Source: Bacteroidota bacterium (GTDB lineage: Bacteria; Bacteroidota; Bacteroidia; Bacteroidales; Paludibacteraceae). Taken from it: a stretch of 64,000 nucleotides of DNA. This document shows, piece by piece, positions 52,651-62,356 of the stretch. Numbering within the stretch: the first letter of the stretch is position 1; each line of letters starts with the position of its first letter. Under the pieces are notes generated by a model, which did not search any database, was not told where the DNA came from, and saw only the letters and a list, made by a program, of their open reading frames with translations. The translations under genes and the position numbers were made by a program. The stretch spans positions 186,001 through 250,000 of the forward strand of contig JAEWUM010000040.1 of assembly GCA_023459355.1 (NCBI GenBank), written 5' to 3'.

Positions 52651-53823
52651 ATGAAAACAAAAATCTTTACAACGATTGTTTTTACCGTTTTATGCGGTAT
52701 GTTATTCGCTCAGAACGTGGTTTTTCTGAAAAACGGAGGAACCGGTGATGGAACTTCCGCTGAATCTCCCTTGGGAACGATTACAGCTGCTTATACTGCT
52801 CTTGGTGACGCTGGTGGCACGATTGTTATATGTGATGATTTTGAACTAACTGCAACGTTTACAGAACCTGCACATACGGGATTGGTCACGATTACTCAGG
52901 TATATAATGACATTGATTATCGGGGAGCAGGAGGAACAGAAAATACATTTTATATCACAAGCAATGGTAAAAGATATGTGTTGAGTGGTCCGACAAAATT
53001 CGAAAATATCAATATTCATGGATTTGGCACTTCTAAATCTTTTATTCTTTTTATAGCAAATTATCATCCGATAACCATGGGTGAGGGTATTTATTGCGAT
53101 GGTTTTCTATACACCGAGCTAGGAACATCTACTTCTATTCTGGGTGGTTATCAGAAGGATCAGGGAACTCCCGTCGCTACAAATCTTGATTCGTATATTA
53201 CAATTCAAAGCGGTAAATTTCTTTTGGTAGGATTCAACAGAAGTATCCCTGGTCCTTATACAGGTACTGCTCATATTGATATAACAGGTGGCGAGATTTC
53301 GTCAATATTTGGTGGATCTGCTGCAGGAACCGGCGGTGGTTTGGACTTGAATGTAACCGGCGGCGTATTCTCAGGTCCGGTCTATGCAAGTAATTATGGT
53401 GGAAATATGGGAGCGGGTTCGGTACATGTTACTATCAGCGGTGGGAATTTCTCGAGTTGTCCGACAATTGTAGGGGGTACTAAAGGAGTTGGGGAAACAA
53501 CAACAATCGACATATCAGATTATGAAGAAGAATTTGATATCACGACCATAATATCGAACTTTGATCAGGTAATCTCGGGGCCATCAACGGATAACATAAT
53601 GATTCCTGATAATGAGGTTAAATTTTACTTTGCTTCTAATACATTAAATATAAATGTACCTGAAAAAGCAGAGATGTCTGTATATACTGTGTCTGGGAAG
53701 AAGATTATGACTTCAACGTTGGAAAAAGGTATAAATGCCATAAATATTGATTTAAAACATGAAATATATATCTTACGCTTACAGTTCGTTGAGGATGTAA
53801 AAACACTCAAATTAATTAATTGA
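52651..53823 (+). CDS. Beta-solenoid protein with T9SS sorting domain, no esterase
   Basis: A 390-residue secreted paralogue of the N-terminal part of the gene before. It starts with a signal peptide and the same Gly-Gly-x-Gly-Asp-Gly opening, has the same beta-helix with Ile-Ser-Gly-Gly-Asn-Phe turns (about 20-320), then goes directly to a T9SS sorting domain (about 325-390). It has no catalytic residues that I can see. Probably a binding or spacing protein for the same glycan. Gap of 74 bases after the fusion gene; its stop overlaps the next frame's non-used TTG start. Confidence 0.8.
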   Translation: MKTKIFTTIVFTVLCGMLFAQNVVFLKNGGTGDGTSAESPLGTITAAYTALGDAGGTIVICDDFELTATFTEPAHTGLVTITQVYNDIDYRGAGGTENTFYITSNGKRYVLSGPTKFENINIHGFGTSKSFILFIANYHPITMGEGIYCDGFLYTELGTSTSILGGYQKDQGTPVATNLDSYITIQSGKFLLVGFNRSIPGPYTGTAHIDITGGEISSIFGGSAAGTGGGLDLNVTGGVFSGPVYASNYGGNMGAGSVHVTISGGNFSSCPTIVGGTKGVGETTTIDISDYEEEFDITTIISNFDQVISGPSTDNIMIPDNEVKFYFASNTLNINVPEKAEMSVYTVSGKKIMTSTLEKGINAINIDLKHEIYILRLQFVEDVKTLKLIN

Positions 53824-53864
53824 ATTACAAATGTACATTATCAATAATACTTATTAAATTTGAC

Positions 53865-56800
53865 ATGATGAGAAAAGTTCTTTATTTTATGTTACTTGTT
53901 TTATGTGCTTCTGTTCCTTTTGGTGTGACGGCTACTGATGTTGTTAAAGCTTGGGAGGGAACCCTCGAACTCCCGACGTATGTATTGAAACAACCGGAGG
54001 CATCACCAATTTTTGACCGTGATTATTCCTATCAACGGGCACGTAGGAGTGTTTATCCTTATGTAATGAACGACAATATGACCAGAAACCGGGAAAATGT
54101 GACATATAAAGCTCTTTACCTGGAGAATGAATATGTTGAATTGTGTGTGTTGCCGGAAATAGGAGGTCGTTTGTGGTATGCCATTGATAAGACAAATGGA
54201 TATGACATTGTTTACCGTAATCATGTTATCAAACCCGCAAATGTTGGTATGTTGGGTGCATGGGTCTCAGGTGGAGCAGAATGGAATGTTTTCCACCACC
54301 ATCGAGGAACAACGCATACCCCCGTGGATTATAAAATACAAGAAAATGAGGATGGTAGTAAAACGATATGGCTGGGAGAAACAGAGTTACGTCACCGTAT
54401 GTCGTGGTCTATCGGAGTTACACTACATCCTGGAAAATCGTATATTGAAATTAACGGAAGTATGATAAACTCAACGGAAAATAATAATTCAATGTTGTAT
54501 TGGTCAAATGTAGCAACACTCGTAGATGAAAATTATCAAATCATATTTCCACCCAGTGTTGAGTTCGGGACGTTTCACTCTAAAGAATTCTTTTGTCGTT
54601 GGCCGATAACACATGAGGCATTTCGTGGAAATGAAGATTATGCTAAAGGTATTGATGCTTCCTGGTGGAAAAATCACCCGACGTCCAATTCTATTTTTGT
54701 TCATGATTTACAGGATGATTTCGTTGCTGGTTACGATTACGGACGTCACGCAGGGACTATGCTCGTTGGAAATCACAATATTGTAAAGGGTGGAAAATTC
54801 TGGTTATGGGGACCCAATTCGGAATGGGATACGAAGATTCTTACTGACACCTCAGGTCATTATTGTGAATTGATGGTAGGAGCCTATTCCGATAATCAAC
54901 CAGATTACAATTGGTCTCGTCCGTATGAAGTAAAAAAGTTCAAGCACTATTGGTATGGTCTAAGAAATATTGAAGGAGTTAAGGCTGGTCGCAAAGAAGC
55001 TGCCATCAATATGGATTATCTTGGAAAAGGAAAAATTCTTTTAGGAGTTAATGCAACTGAGAAACTTAGGGGGATGAAGGTGGTGTTGTATAACGGGGAA
55101 AAGTTACATTATTCGGAAACTATCAATGTAGCTCCGGATGAACCTTTCATAAAAACAATTTCTATTGATAAAAATGTTATAGAAACAAATCTTCGAATGA
55201 CATTAATTGATGACAAGGGAAAAGAAATGCTGAGCTATTGTCCGGTTGAGAAAGATCTCACCAAGCCTTTACCTGAAATTGTCGATTATCCTCTTTTCCC
55301 GGAGGAAATTGAGAATATTGAAGAGTGTTACTTTGTAGGATTGCGTAATTTGCAGTTTAATAATCCATTTGTAAATCCTTCAGATTATTTTATGGAAGTG
55401 TTGCGCCGGGATCCGGGCGATACAAGGGCAAATACCCAGATGGGGGTTTGGTACCGACTGAGAGGTGATAATGAAAAGGCTAAGCAATACCTGCGAACCG
55501 CGATTAAAAGACAAACCAAGGATTATACACGTCCAAAAGATTGCGAAGCAATGTATAATTTAGGACTTATCCTTAAAGCGGAAGGTCAGTTTGAACCTGC
55601 TATGGATACGCTGTATCGTGCTGTGTGGAACTATGAGTATAATTCAGCGGCAAATTATCAGCTTGCCCAGCTATATGCTACTGCCGGCGATTATACAATG
55701 GCCATAGAGCGTTTGAATGAAGCAATTGACTTTAACGCGCGTAACATCAATGCACTGAATCTTAAAGCCTCGATACTTCGACAAAACGGAGAAAAGGAAG
55801 AAGCTCTCAAATGCATTAACAGGGTACTGGAACTAAATCCTGTGAATGCGTATGCAACCTACGAGAAAGAGATTATTTCAGGAGATGATTATTTTGCAAA
55901 GTTGATGCGTGACATTCCTGAATCGTATATTGAACTCGCGATTGAATATATGCACAATGGATTTGTAGATGAAACTGTCCGGATTTTAAAGAATATTGAC
56001 TCGCGCGTTGCTTATCCCACGGTGCGTATGTATCTGGCCTATTTATCCGATAAGGCGGGTGATAAGGTTACAGCAAGAGCATATTATGATGCAGCGTTGA
56101 AGTTGCCGATAGAATACTGTAATATGTTCCGTCTCGAGACCATAGATGTGCTTGAAAAGGCCAAAGAATATTTTCCTCAGAATTACAAGATCTATTATTA
56201 TCTTGGAAATCTTTTCTTCGATAAACAACCGGATCTTGGAATGTCAAACTGGGAAAAGTGTGTGGATTTGAATCCTTCTTATGCACTTGCATGGCGAAAC
56301 CTTGGCTGGGGTCACTGGTTGCACACACTTAATCTGGAGGAGTCGGTAAGATGTTACAGGAAGGCCGTTGAATTGGCTCCGGATCAGGCTTTGTTCCTTG
56401 AGGAACTGGATCAGGTTTATGAACTGAAAGGCGAAGACGTGCAGGTACGTTATGATTTGTTAAGATCACATCACAAAACGAATCTAAAACGTTATTATCC
56501 TCTTGCTGCGGAAGTAATAACTGGTACATTTGTGGGCGAGTATGATTATGTTCTTGACTTGCTTGAGCATTGTTATTTTCCAACACGAGAAGGTGTTGCT
56601 AATTTTCACGATATTTATGTCGATGCTTTGATGATGGCAGCACACGACAAGGTTACCAAAGGTAAATATGAAGAGGCATTAACATTGTATGAAAAATGTT
56701 TCGAATATCCTGACAATCATCAGGTCTTCCTTGTTGATACCCGTGTTCCCCGTGATGCTCAAACATATTATCTGATAGGAGAGCTGTGTGAGAAGGTGGG

Positions 56801-57167
56801 TAAAAAGAAAGATGCCTTGCTAAATTTCAAGAAGTCGGCAGCTGTAAAAGTTAAACAAACTAATTATCTTTACTGGCAGGGTCTGGCACTACAAAAATTA
56901 GGCAAAACTGAGGAGGCAAAAGCTATTTTCGAAAGTTTAGCTGAAACAGGCAAGAACGGTATTGTTGAACGCGTTATGAATTTCTACGGAGCTGAAGGTA
57001 CAACCGGTGAAACAGTAGCAACAGTCAATACCAAAGCGTATTATACAATGGGTCTCGGTCAGCTTGGTCTGGGCAGGAAAGCTGATGCTAATAAGAGTTT
57101 TAAGAAATCTGTAGCATACAAAAGGGATAACCTATGGGCTAACTTTATGGAGATGCAGACCAGATAA
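53865..57167 (+). CDS. DUF5107 plus TPR-repeat protein, secreted
   Basis: A 1100-residue protein with a signal peptide (cut near Val-Thr-Ala). A DUF5107 domain (about 25-330), a galactose-mutarotase-like beta-sandwich rich in Trp, Asn and His, is followed by a long array of TPR helices to the end. DUF5107-TPR proteins are found in Bacteroidota PULs; the sandwich may have glycosidase activity, which is not proven here. I start at the ATG at 53865, as the earlier TTG leads to an AT-rich stretch. It follows the solenoid genes in the operon. Confidence 0.85.
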   Translation: MMRKVLYFMLLVLCASVPFGVTATDVVKAWEGTLELPTYVLKQPEASPIFDRDYSYQRARRSVYPYVMNDNMTRNRENVTYKALYLENEYVELCVLPEIGGRLWYAIDKTNGYDIVYRNHVIKPANVGMLGAWVSGGAEWNVFHHHRGTTHTPVDYKIQENEDGSKTIWLGETELRHRMSWSIGVTLHPGKSYIEINGSMINSTENNNSMLYWSNVATLVDENYQIIFPPSVEFGTFHSKEFFCRWPITHEAFRGNEDYAKGIDASWWKNHPTSNSIFVHDLQDDFVAGYDYGRHAGTMLVGNHNIVKGGKFWLWGPNSEWDTKILTDTSGHYCELMVGAYSDNQPDYNWSRPYEVKKFKHYWYGLRNIEGVKAGRKEAAINMDYLGKGKILLGVNATEKLRGMKVVLYNGEKLHYSETINVAPDEPFIKTISIDKNVIETNLRMTLIDDKGKEMLSYCPVEKDLTKPLPEIVDYPLFPEEIENIEECYFVGLRNLQFNNPFVNPSDYFMEVLRRDPGDTRANTQMGVWYRLRGDNEKAKQYLRTAIKRQTKDYTRPKDCEAMYNLGLILKAEGQFEPAMDTLYRAVWNYEYNSAANYQLAQLYATAGDYTMAIERLNEAIDFNARNINALNLKASILRQNGEKEEALKCINRVLELNPVNAYATYEKEIISGDDYFAKLMRDIPESYIELAIEYMHNGFVDETVRILKNIDSRVAYPTVRMYLAYLSDKAGDKVTARAYYDAALKLPIEYCNMFRLETIDVLEKAKEYFPQNYKIYYYLGNLFFDKQPDLGMSNWEKCVDLNPSYALAWRNLGWGHWLHTLNLEESVRCYRKAVELAPDQALFLEELDQVYELKGEDVQVRYDLLRSHHKTNLKRYYPLAAEVITGTFVGEYDYVLDLLEHCYFPTREGVANFHDIYVDALMMAAHDKVTKGKYEEALTLYEKCFEYPDNHQVFLVDTRVPRDAQTYYLIGELCEKVGKKKDALLNFKKSAAVKVKQTNYLYWQGLALQKLGKTEEAKAIFESLAETGKNGIVERVMNFYGAEGTTGETVATVNTKAYYTMGLGQLGLGRKADANKSFKKSVAYKRDNLWANFMEMQTR

Positions 57168-57252
57168 CTGACAGATAAAATGTTTATATAGGTAAGAAAG
57201 CATAAGAGAAATGCTCATCATGCTACATGATGAAAAGCGTAAAAGCAAAAAA

Positions 57253-58422
57253 ATGAAATCGACAGCTTATATTTTTGTAATTGTGTTTTGTTCATTCATG
57301 TTGATGGCATGTGATACAACAAAGGAATCCTTCATTGAGGTCATCCATTTCGGTATGACCTCAACGGGAGATTCAGTTTCGCTTTTCCGGTTGATAAATC
57401 CGGGAGGTTCTGTGTTGGAAGTTATTGACTATGGAGCCCGGGTTGTAAGGATAATTGTTCCTGATAGAAACGGGGATTTGGAGGATGTAGTGCCCGGATA
57501 TGAAGATATAAGTGATTTTGAATCCGGGAGTCAACGCTTTTTCGGAGCACTTATCGGGCGGTATGCCAACAGGATTGCAGGCGGAAAATTTAAAATTGAT
57601 AACGTGGAATATCAGTTGACTTGTAATAATACTCCTAACGGTCATCCTTGTCACTTGCATGGTGGTGAAATTGGTTTTGATCGTGTCATGTGGGATGCTA
57701 AACCCTTTCAACGAGCTGACACGGTGGGTGTTCAGTTTACGCGTCTAAGTCCTGATGGTGAAGAAGGATATCCGGGAAATCTGAATTGTGACGTGACTTA
57801 TATATGGACACCAGATAACACATGGAGAATAGAATATCGTGCAACAACAGATAAACCAACTATTGTGAACATGTCTCAACATTGTTTTTTTAACCTCAAG
57901 GGCGACGCGGGTGGAACTATTCTTGATAATTATCTGACTGTTTGTGCCGATTCTGTAACTGTTGGTAATGAGGGGTATACAGTTACAGGGGATATCGTTT
58001 CGGTTGAAAATACGCCTTATGATTACAGAACTCCACGACGTATCATTGATCAGATTGTTCAGCCTCGTGATTCGACAAAAGTTTTGGGTGGAAGCTCGGT
58101 TAACTGGATAATGGCAAATGTAAATTGGGTACTTAGGGATCAATCGGGACAAATCGCTGAAGCTGCATTTCTTTATGAACCTCAGTCGGGAAGAACAATT
58201 GAAGTTAAAACCACGGAGCCAGGTTTACTTATATATACCGGACAAGGTTTTTCTGATAAAATAATTGGAAAAGGAGGCAAGCCTTTGTCAAAATATGGAG
58301 GACTGATTCTTGAAACGATTCATTACCCGGATAGCCCGAATAATCCTCATTTCCCATCTTGTGTACTCAGACCGGGAGAGGAGTACCTTTCTGTTACAGA
58401 ATACAGATTTGGTTTGAAATGA
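57253..58422 (+). CDS. galM: GalM-like aldose 1-epimerase lipoprotein with altered sugar site
   Basis: A 389-residue lipoprotein (Leu-Met-Ala-Cys lipobox, Cys20) of the GalM family, which interconverts alpha and beta sugar anomers. The family marks are present: Arg-Tyr-Ala-Asn-Arg-Ile-Ala-Gly-Gly, Leu-His-Gly-Gly, Gln-His-Cys-Phe-Phe-Asn-Leu and the catalytic Glu in Leu-Glu-Thr-Ile-His-Tyr-Pro-Asp-Ser-Pro-Asn. The segment that is normally Gly-Gly-Tyr-Asp-His-Asn-Trp reads Gly-Gly-Ser-Ser-Val-Asn-Trp, so the sugar-binding Asp is missing. Activity on an unusual sugar, or a loss of activity, is possible. Start: ATG with the signal peptide at 57253. Confidence 0.85.
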   Translation: MKSTAYIFVIVFCSFMLMACDTTKESFIEVIHFGMTSTGDSVSLFRLINPGGSVLEVIDYGARVVRIIVPDRNGDLEDVVPGYEDISDFESGSQRFFGALIGRYANRIAGGKFKIDNVEYQLTCNNTPNGHPCHLHGGEIGFDRVMWDAKPFQRADTVGVQFTRLSPDGEEGYPGNLNCDVTYIWTPDNTWRIEYRATTDKPTIVNMSQHCFFNLKGDAGGTILDNYLTVCADSVTVGNEGYTVTGDIVSVENTPYDYRTPRRIIDQIVQPRDSTKVLGGSSVNWIMANVNWVLRDQSGQIAEAAFLYEPQSGRTIEVKTTEPGLLIYTGQGFSDKIIGKGGKPLSKYGGLILETIHYPDSPNNPHFPSCVLRPGEEYLSVTEYRFGLK

Positions 58423-58458
58423 TATTCATTTTCTTTTTTTGAAAAAGGTGTTAGTAAT

Positions 58459-58531
58459 AACAACAACCGTCAGAAAACGAGTGACCTTAATCGCGAAGCG
58501 ATTTCGACACGGGTTTCTGACGGTTGTTGTT
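58459..58531 (+). terminator. Long inverted-repeat terminator at the end of the PUL
   Basis: The 18-bp perfect arms AACAACAACCGTCAGAAA and TTTCTGACGGTTGTTGTT enclose a 37-base loop that has its own small CGCGAAGCG hairpin. It is followed by TTATTTTA, 36 bases after the galM stop. Confidence 0.8.
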
Positions 58532-58658
58532 TATTTTAAAATTCAGCGAAAGCAGCACCAGTTTGAGTATTACCTGGATTTGTACCTGACAAAACTATTT
58601 GTTTGTGTCTTTAGCTATTCGCTATTAGTTATTCGCTTTACGCTCTCCGCTTTACGCT

Positions 58659-60365
58659 TTACGCTATCTTATACTTATCCACTTGCTCCACATCGAAATT
58701 TTTGATGAAAGTAGCATGTTTCCTGACTTCGACTTCAGCATAACGTTGGTAAACCTCGGCTGATTTGCGGAACATGTCATCGCGACTGGCATCGATGATG
58801 AGCAGGTAGGTCATGATGATGTGACCGGCCATTTCAACCAAACGACGCGCCTGGAAGTCGATGTATTCCGGATTTTTGCTTTCAGTAACACGGTTTGTCG
58901 AGTTTTCCAGCAAAGTTGTCATGGTAATCAGTTTTTTCCGCAAAGAATGAAACTCAGGATTAATTTGCTGAGCCTCGTAGTACCTGATTTGTTTGAGGTA
59001 GTTGCCGGTGGTGACGTGGCGGATGGCCGCGACAGTCTGCAATTGGGAGGTTCCCTCGTAAATTGTCAGGATGCGGGCATCGCGATAGATGCGCTCGCAG
59101 GCATAATCTTTCATGAAACCGGAACCCCCATGCACCTGGATGCTGTCGTAAGCATTCTGGTTGGCAAATTCACTGGAGAACATTTTCAGAATCGGTGTAA
59201 AGGCATCGGCCAGTTTCTGATAATCTTTATAGTCAGCACGTTCTTCCGGTGTGAGCTTGCGCGTGGCTTCGATGGCTTCGTATGCTTTGTACACATCAAC
59301 GAAACGGGTGGTTTCGTACAACAAGGCACGGGTAGCATCTAGTTTCGCTTTCATCAGTGAAATCATTTCGTACACTGCCGGGAATTCGATGATGGCCTTA
59401 CCAAATTGTTTGCGCTCGCGGGCATACGCGATGGCTTCGTCGTAGGCAGCCTGAGAAACACCAACCGATTGTGCCCCAACACCCAACCGAGCGCCGTTCA
59501 TCAGCGACATTACGTATTTAATCAAACCCATACGGCGGGTTCCTACTAATTTAGCCGGTGTGTTGGTAAATACCAGCTCGCAGGTTGGCGAACCTTTGAT
59601 ACCTAATTTATTTTCAATACGACGCACTTTAATCGTGTGGTCAAAATTATTGTCCGCCACGAAATACGATAAACCACGTCCGTCAGTAGAACCTTCTTCC
59701 GAGCGGGCAAGTACCAGTTTGATTTGTGCATCACCATTGGTGATAAAGCGTTTTACACCATTGAGATACCAGACACCATCGTGTTCGTTGTATGTGGCTT
59801 TGAGTTGTACGGCCTGTAGGTCGGAGCCTGCATCCGGCTCAGTCAGGTCCATCGAACAGGTTTCGCCCAGACAAACACGGGGCAGGAATTCAGCCTTGAT
59901 ACTTTCATCGGCGAATTCAGCAATGGTTTCGGCGCAGTCCTGCAGGCCCCAGATATTGGCAAAACCCGCATCGGCACGCGACACCATCTCACCACCCATG
60001 ATGTAAGGAATCATGGAGAAATTGAGACCGCCATACTGACGTGGCAGCGACATGCCGTATAAGCCGGCCTGTGCCAGCGCATCGTGGTTTTCCTGGGTGC
60101 CACGGGCGTATTTCACCCGGTTGTTGATTACCTGTGGACCTTCGTGGTCAACACTTTCAGCATTCGGAGCAATGATTTCGGCACAAATTTCACCGATAAT
60201 CTCCAATACTCTTTCGTAGTTGTCGATAGCATCTTCAAAATCACGCGGTGCGTAATCATATTGATCCTTCTCAACAAAATTCTGCTCCTTCAGGGCAACG
60301 ATCTTTTGCATCAACGGATGCGAAAGCTGGAATTTTAATGCCGGGTTATTATTGTAGTAGTTCAT
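58659..60365 (-). CDS. Acyl-CoA dehydrogenase (long form)
   Basis: A 568-residue FAD enzyme that makes a 2,3-double bond in acyl-CoA and passes electrons to ETF. The flavin/substrate motif Met-Asp-Leu-Thr-Glu-Pro-Asp-Ala-Gly-Ser is near residue 175 and the Arg-Lys-Gln-Phe-Gly segment near 315. The catalytic Glu lies in the Ile-Tyr-Glu-Gly-Thr-Ser-Gln segment near 440. The extra C-terminal 120 residues make it longer than the usual 380-residue form but are normal for the large subgroup. It is directly downstream of etfA (1-base gap), so all three genes form one operon. Confidence 0.93.
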   Translation of the reverse strand: MNYYNNNPALKFQLSHPLMQKIVALKEQNFVEKDQYDYAPRDFEDAIDNYERVLEIIGEICAEIIAPNAESVDHEGPQVINNRVKYARGTQENHDALAQAGLYGMSLPRQYGGLNFSMIPYIMGGEMVSRADAGFANIWGLQDCAETIAEFADESIKAEFLPRVCLGETCSMDLTEPDAGSDLQAVQLKATYNEHDGVWYLNGVKRFITNGDAQIKLVLARSEEGSTDGRGLSYFVADNNFDHTIKVRRIENKLGIKGSPTCELVFTNTPAKLVGTRRMGLIKYVMSLMNGARLGVGAQSVGVSQAAYDEAIAYARERKQFGKAIIEFPAVYEMISLMKAKLDATRALLYETTRFVDVYKAYEAIEATRKLTPEERADYKDYQKLADAFTPILKMFSSEFANQNAYDSIQVHGGSGFMKDYACERIYRDARILTIYEGTSQLQTVAAIRHVTTGNYLKQIRYYEAQQINPEFHSLRKKLITMTTLLENSTNRVTESKNPEYIDFQARRLVEMAGHIIMTYLLIIDASRDDMFRKSAEVYQRYAEVEVRKHATFIKNFDVEQVDKYKIA

Positions 60366-60366
60366 C

Positions 60367-61386
60367 TTATTTGCTGTTTTTCTTGTAGTACTTAATCATT
60401 TTGGGGACAACTTCTTCCACGTTACCTGTAATCACATAATCGGCAATGGCATTAATCGGTGCATCCGGATCATTGTTGATGGCGATGATCATGGCGCTTT
60501 CCTGCATCCCGGCGATGTGTTGGATCTGTCCGGAAATACCACAGGCGATATAGAGTTTCGGACGAACCGTGGTTCCGGTTTGACCGATTTGTCTTTCGTG
60601 TTCAGCCATGCCTGAATCAACTGCTGCACGTGAAGCGCCTACTTCGCCCCCCAGTACAGCCGCCAGGTCATACAGCATTTTGAAGTTTTCAGCACTTCCC
60701 ATGCCATAACCTCCGGCTACGATGATAGGAGCCGCTTTCAGATTTACTTTCGATTTTTCCATGTGACGCTCAATCACTTCAATTACGAAATCGGTATCGG
60801 AAACATATTTCGAAACATCTAATTTTACTGTTTTTCCTGTATGTTTCGCATTACGGATTTCTTTCTTCATAACACCTTCGCGCACGGTTGCCATTTGCGG
60901 ACGGCAATCCGGATTCACAATGGTGGCCACGATATTGCCTCCGAAAGCAGGACGAATTTGGTACAACAGGTCGTTGTAAACTTTACCTGCTTTTTTGTCT
61001 TCATATGCTCCGATTTCAAGGGCCGTACAGTCGGCGGTTAATCCACTGAACAAGGCAGATGAAACCCTCGGACCCAAATCACGACCAATTGAAGTCGCAC
61101 CCATCAGGGCAATCTGTGGTTTTTCTTCTTTAAAAAGATTCACCAATATGGAAGTATGTGGTAGTGTTGTATATGGCGACAAGCGTTTGTCGTCAGCCAG
61201 ATACAAAGTATCAACACCATAAGGGAAAACCTGCTCCCCGATTTTATCCAACTGATAACCGGCAGCAACAGCTTCCAGTTTACATTGCTGCTTGTCGGCC
61301 AATGTACGGCCTTTGGTCAGCAGCTCCAGACTAACATCTGCTACGATGCCGTCTTCAATTTCTAAATATACGATTATGTTGTTCAT
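60367..61386 (-). CDS. etfA: Electron transfer flavoprotein alpha subunit
   Basis: A 339-residue ETF alpha subunit that carries FAD and passes electrons from acyl-CoA dehydrogenase on to the respiratory chain. The C-terminal FAD domain has Gly-Ile-Ser-Gly-Gln-Ile-Gln-His and Ala-Ile-Asn-Asn-Asp-Pro-Asp-Ala-Pro-Ile. Start: ATG at 61386; an upstream codon in frame would add seven residues without family support. It lies between etfB and the dehydrogenase gene. Confidence 0.94.
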   Translation of the reverse strand: MNNIIVYLEIEDGIVADVSLELLTKGRTLADKQQCKLEAVAAGYQLDKIGEQVFPYGVDTLYLADDKRLSPYTTLPHTSILVNLFKEEKPQIALMGATSIGRDLGPRVSSALFSGLTADCTALEIGAYEDKKAGKVYNDLLYQIRPAFGGNIVATIVNPDCRPQMATVREGVMKKEIRNAKHTGKTVKLDVSKYVSDTDFVIEVIERHMEKSKVNLKAAPIIVAGGYGMGSAENFKMLYDLAAVLGGEVGASRAAVDSGMAEHERQIGQTGTTVRPKLYIACGISGQIQHIAGMQESAMIIAINNDPDAPINAIADYVITGNVEEVVPKMIKYYKKNSK

Positions 61387-61483
61387 TTTATTAATGTCTG
61401 CGGTCAACGGTCTTTAGTCCACGGTCTTATTATGCAGTCATTGGTCAGGTGATTGTTGACTGCCGACAGTAGATGGTTGACAA

Positions 61484-62356
61484 TTAGCCGATTGTGTGGT
61501 TAGCAATTAGTTCTTTGATTAACTCTTCGATTTCACCATCAGCAGGCGTTAGACGCTTGCTTTCTTTGGCGGTAAACACAACACTCTCGATTTGTTTAAC
61601 CTTGGTGGGTGAACCGGAAAGTCCGAGCCACTGTGATTCGTGTTCAATATCGGAAGCACCCCACTCAGCAATATTGAGGTAAGGGTGTGTTTCAAACAAA
61701 TCAGTATAATCGGTAGAAGAAGCCTGACGCTCACTAACCGTTTTGGCATTTTTGTATTTCAGGGTGAGTTTGGCGTGACGAGGACGACAATTGGCAGCAG
61801 AACCATTTACGGTAATAACTGTGGGCAGAGCGCCTTTAACTACCTCAACTCCTCTTTCCAGACGGCGTTTAACGGTAATTTTTCCTTTCGATAAATCAAG
61901 AATCTCTTCTGCATAGGTAATTTGTGGAAGTCCCAGTTTTTCGGCAACCTGCGGACCAACCTGAGCGGTATCACCATCGATTGCCTGACGACCGCAAATG
62001 ATTACGTCCACTTTGCCGATTTTACGAATGGCGGCGGCAAGGGCATAAGAAGTAGCGAGGGTATCCGAGCCGGCAAATTCACGTCCGCTCAACAGAAAAC
62101 CTCCGTCGGCTCCACGGTACATACTTTCACGGATAATTTCGGCGGCACGGGCAGGTCCCATCGTCAGTACATGAACCTGTGCACCATCAACTTTAGATTT
62201 TAAACGAAGTGCCTGTTCGAGTGCGTTGAGATCCTCCGGATTATAGATGGCAGGAAGTGCGGCGCGGTTGACCGTTCCGTCGGCTTTCATGGCATCTTTC
62301 CCAACATTACGCGTATCGGGCACTTGTTTTGCAAGCACAACAATATTAAAACTCAT
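61484..62356 (-). CDS. etfB: Electron transfer flavoprotein beta subunit
   Basis: A 290-residue ETF beta subunit, starting with Val-Val-Leu-Ala-Lys-Gln-Val-Pro-Asp-Thr. The nucleotide-binding signature Gly-Arg-Gln-Ala-Ile-Asp-Gly-Asp-Thr-Ala-Gln-Val-Gly-Pro and the Arg-Arg-Leu-Glu-Arg-Gly segment are present. The 97-base gap to etfA holds short imperfect repeats of GGTC/GACC type. First gene of the operon. Confidence 0.94.
   Translation of the reverse strand: MSFNIVVLAKQVPDTRNVGKDAMKADGTVNRAALPAIYNPEDLNALEQALRLKSKVDGAQVHVLTMGPARAAEIIRESMYRGADGGFLLSGREFAGSDTLATSYALAAAIRKIGKVDVIICGRQAIDGDTAQVGPQVAEKLGLPQITYAEEILDLSKGKITVKRRLERGVEVVKGALPTVITVNGSAANCRPRHAKLTLKYKNAKTVSERQASSTDYTDLFETHPYLNIAEWGASDIEHESQWLGLSGSPTKVKQIESVVFTAKESKRLTPADGEIEELIKELIANHTIG

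Noticed and set aside
58439..58705. Open frame after galM
   Set aside because: It runs through the inverted-repeat terminator and low-complexity CGCTTTACG repeats and into the end of the acyl-CoA dehydrogenase gene on the other strand.
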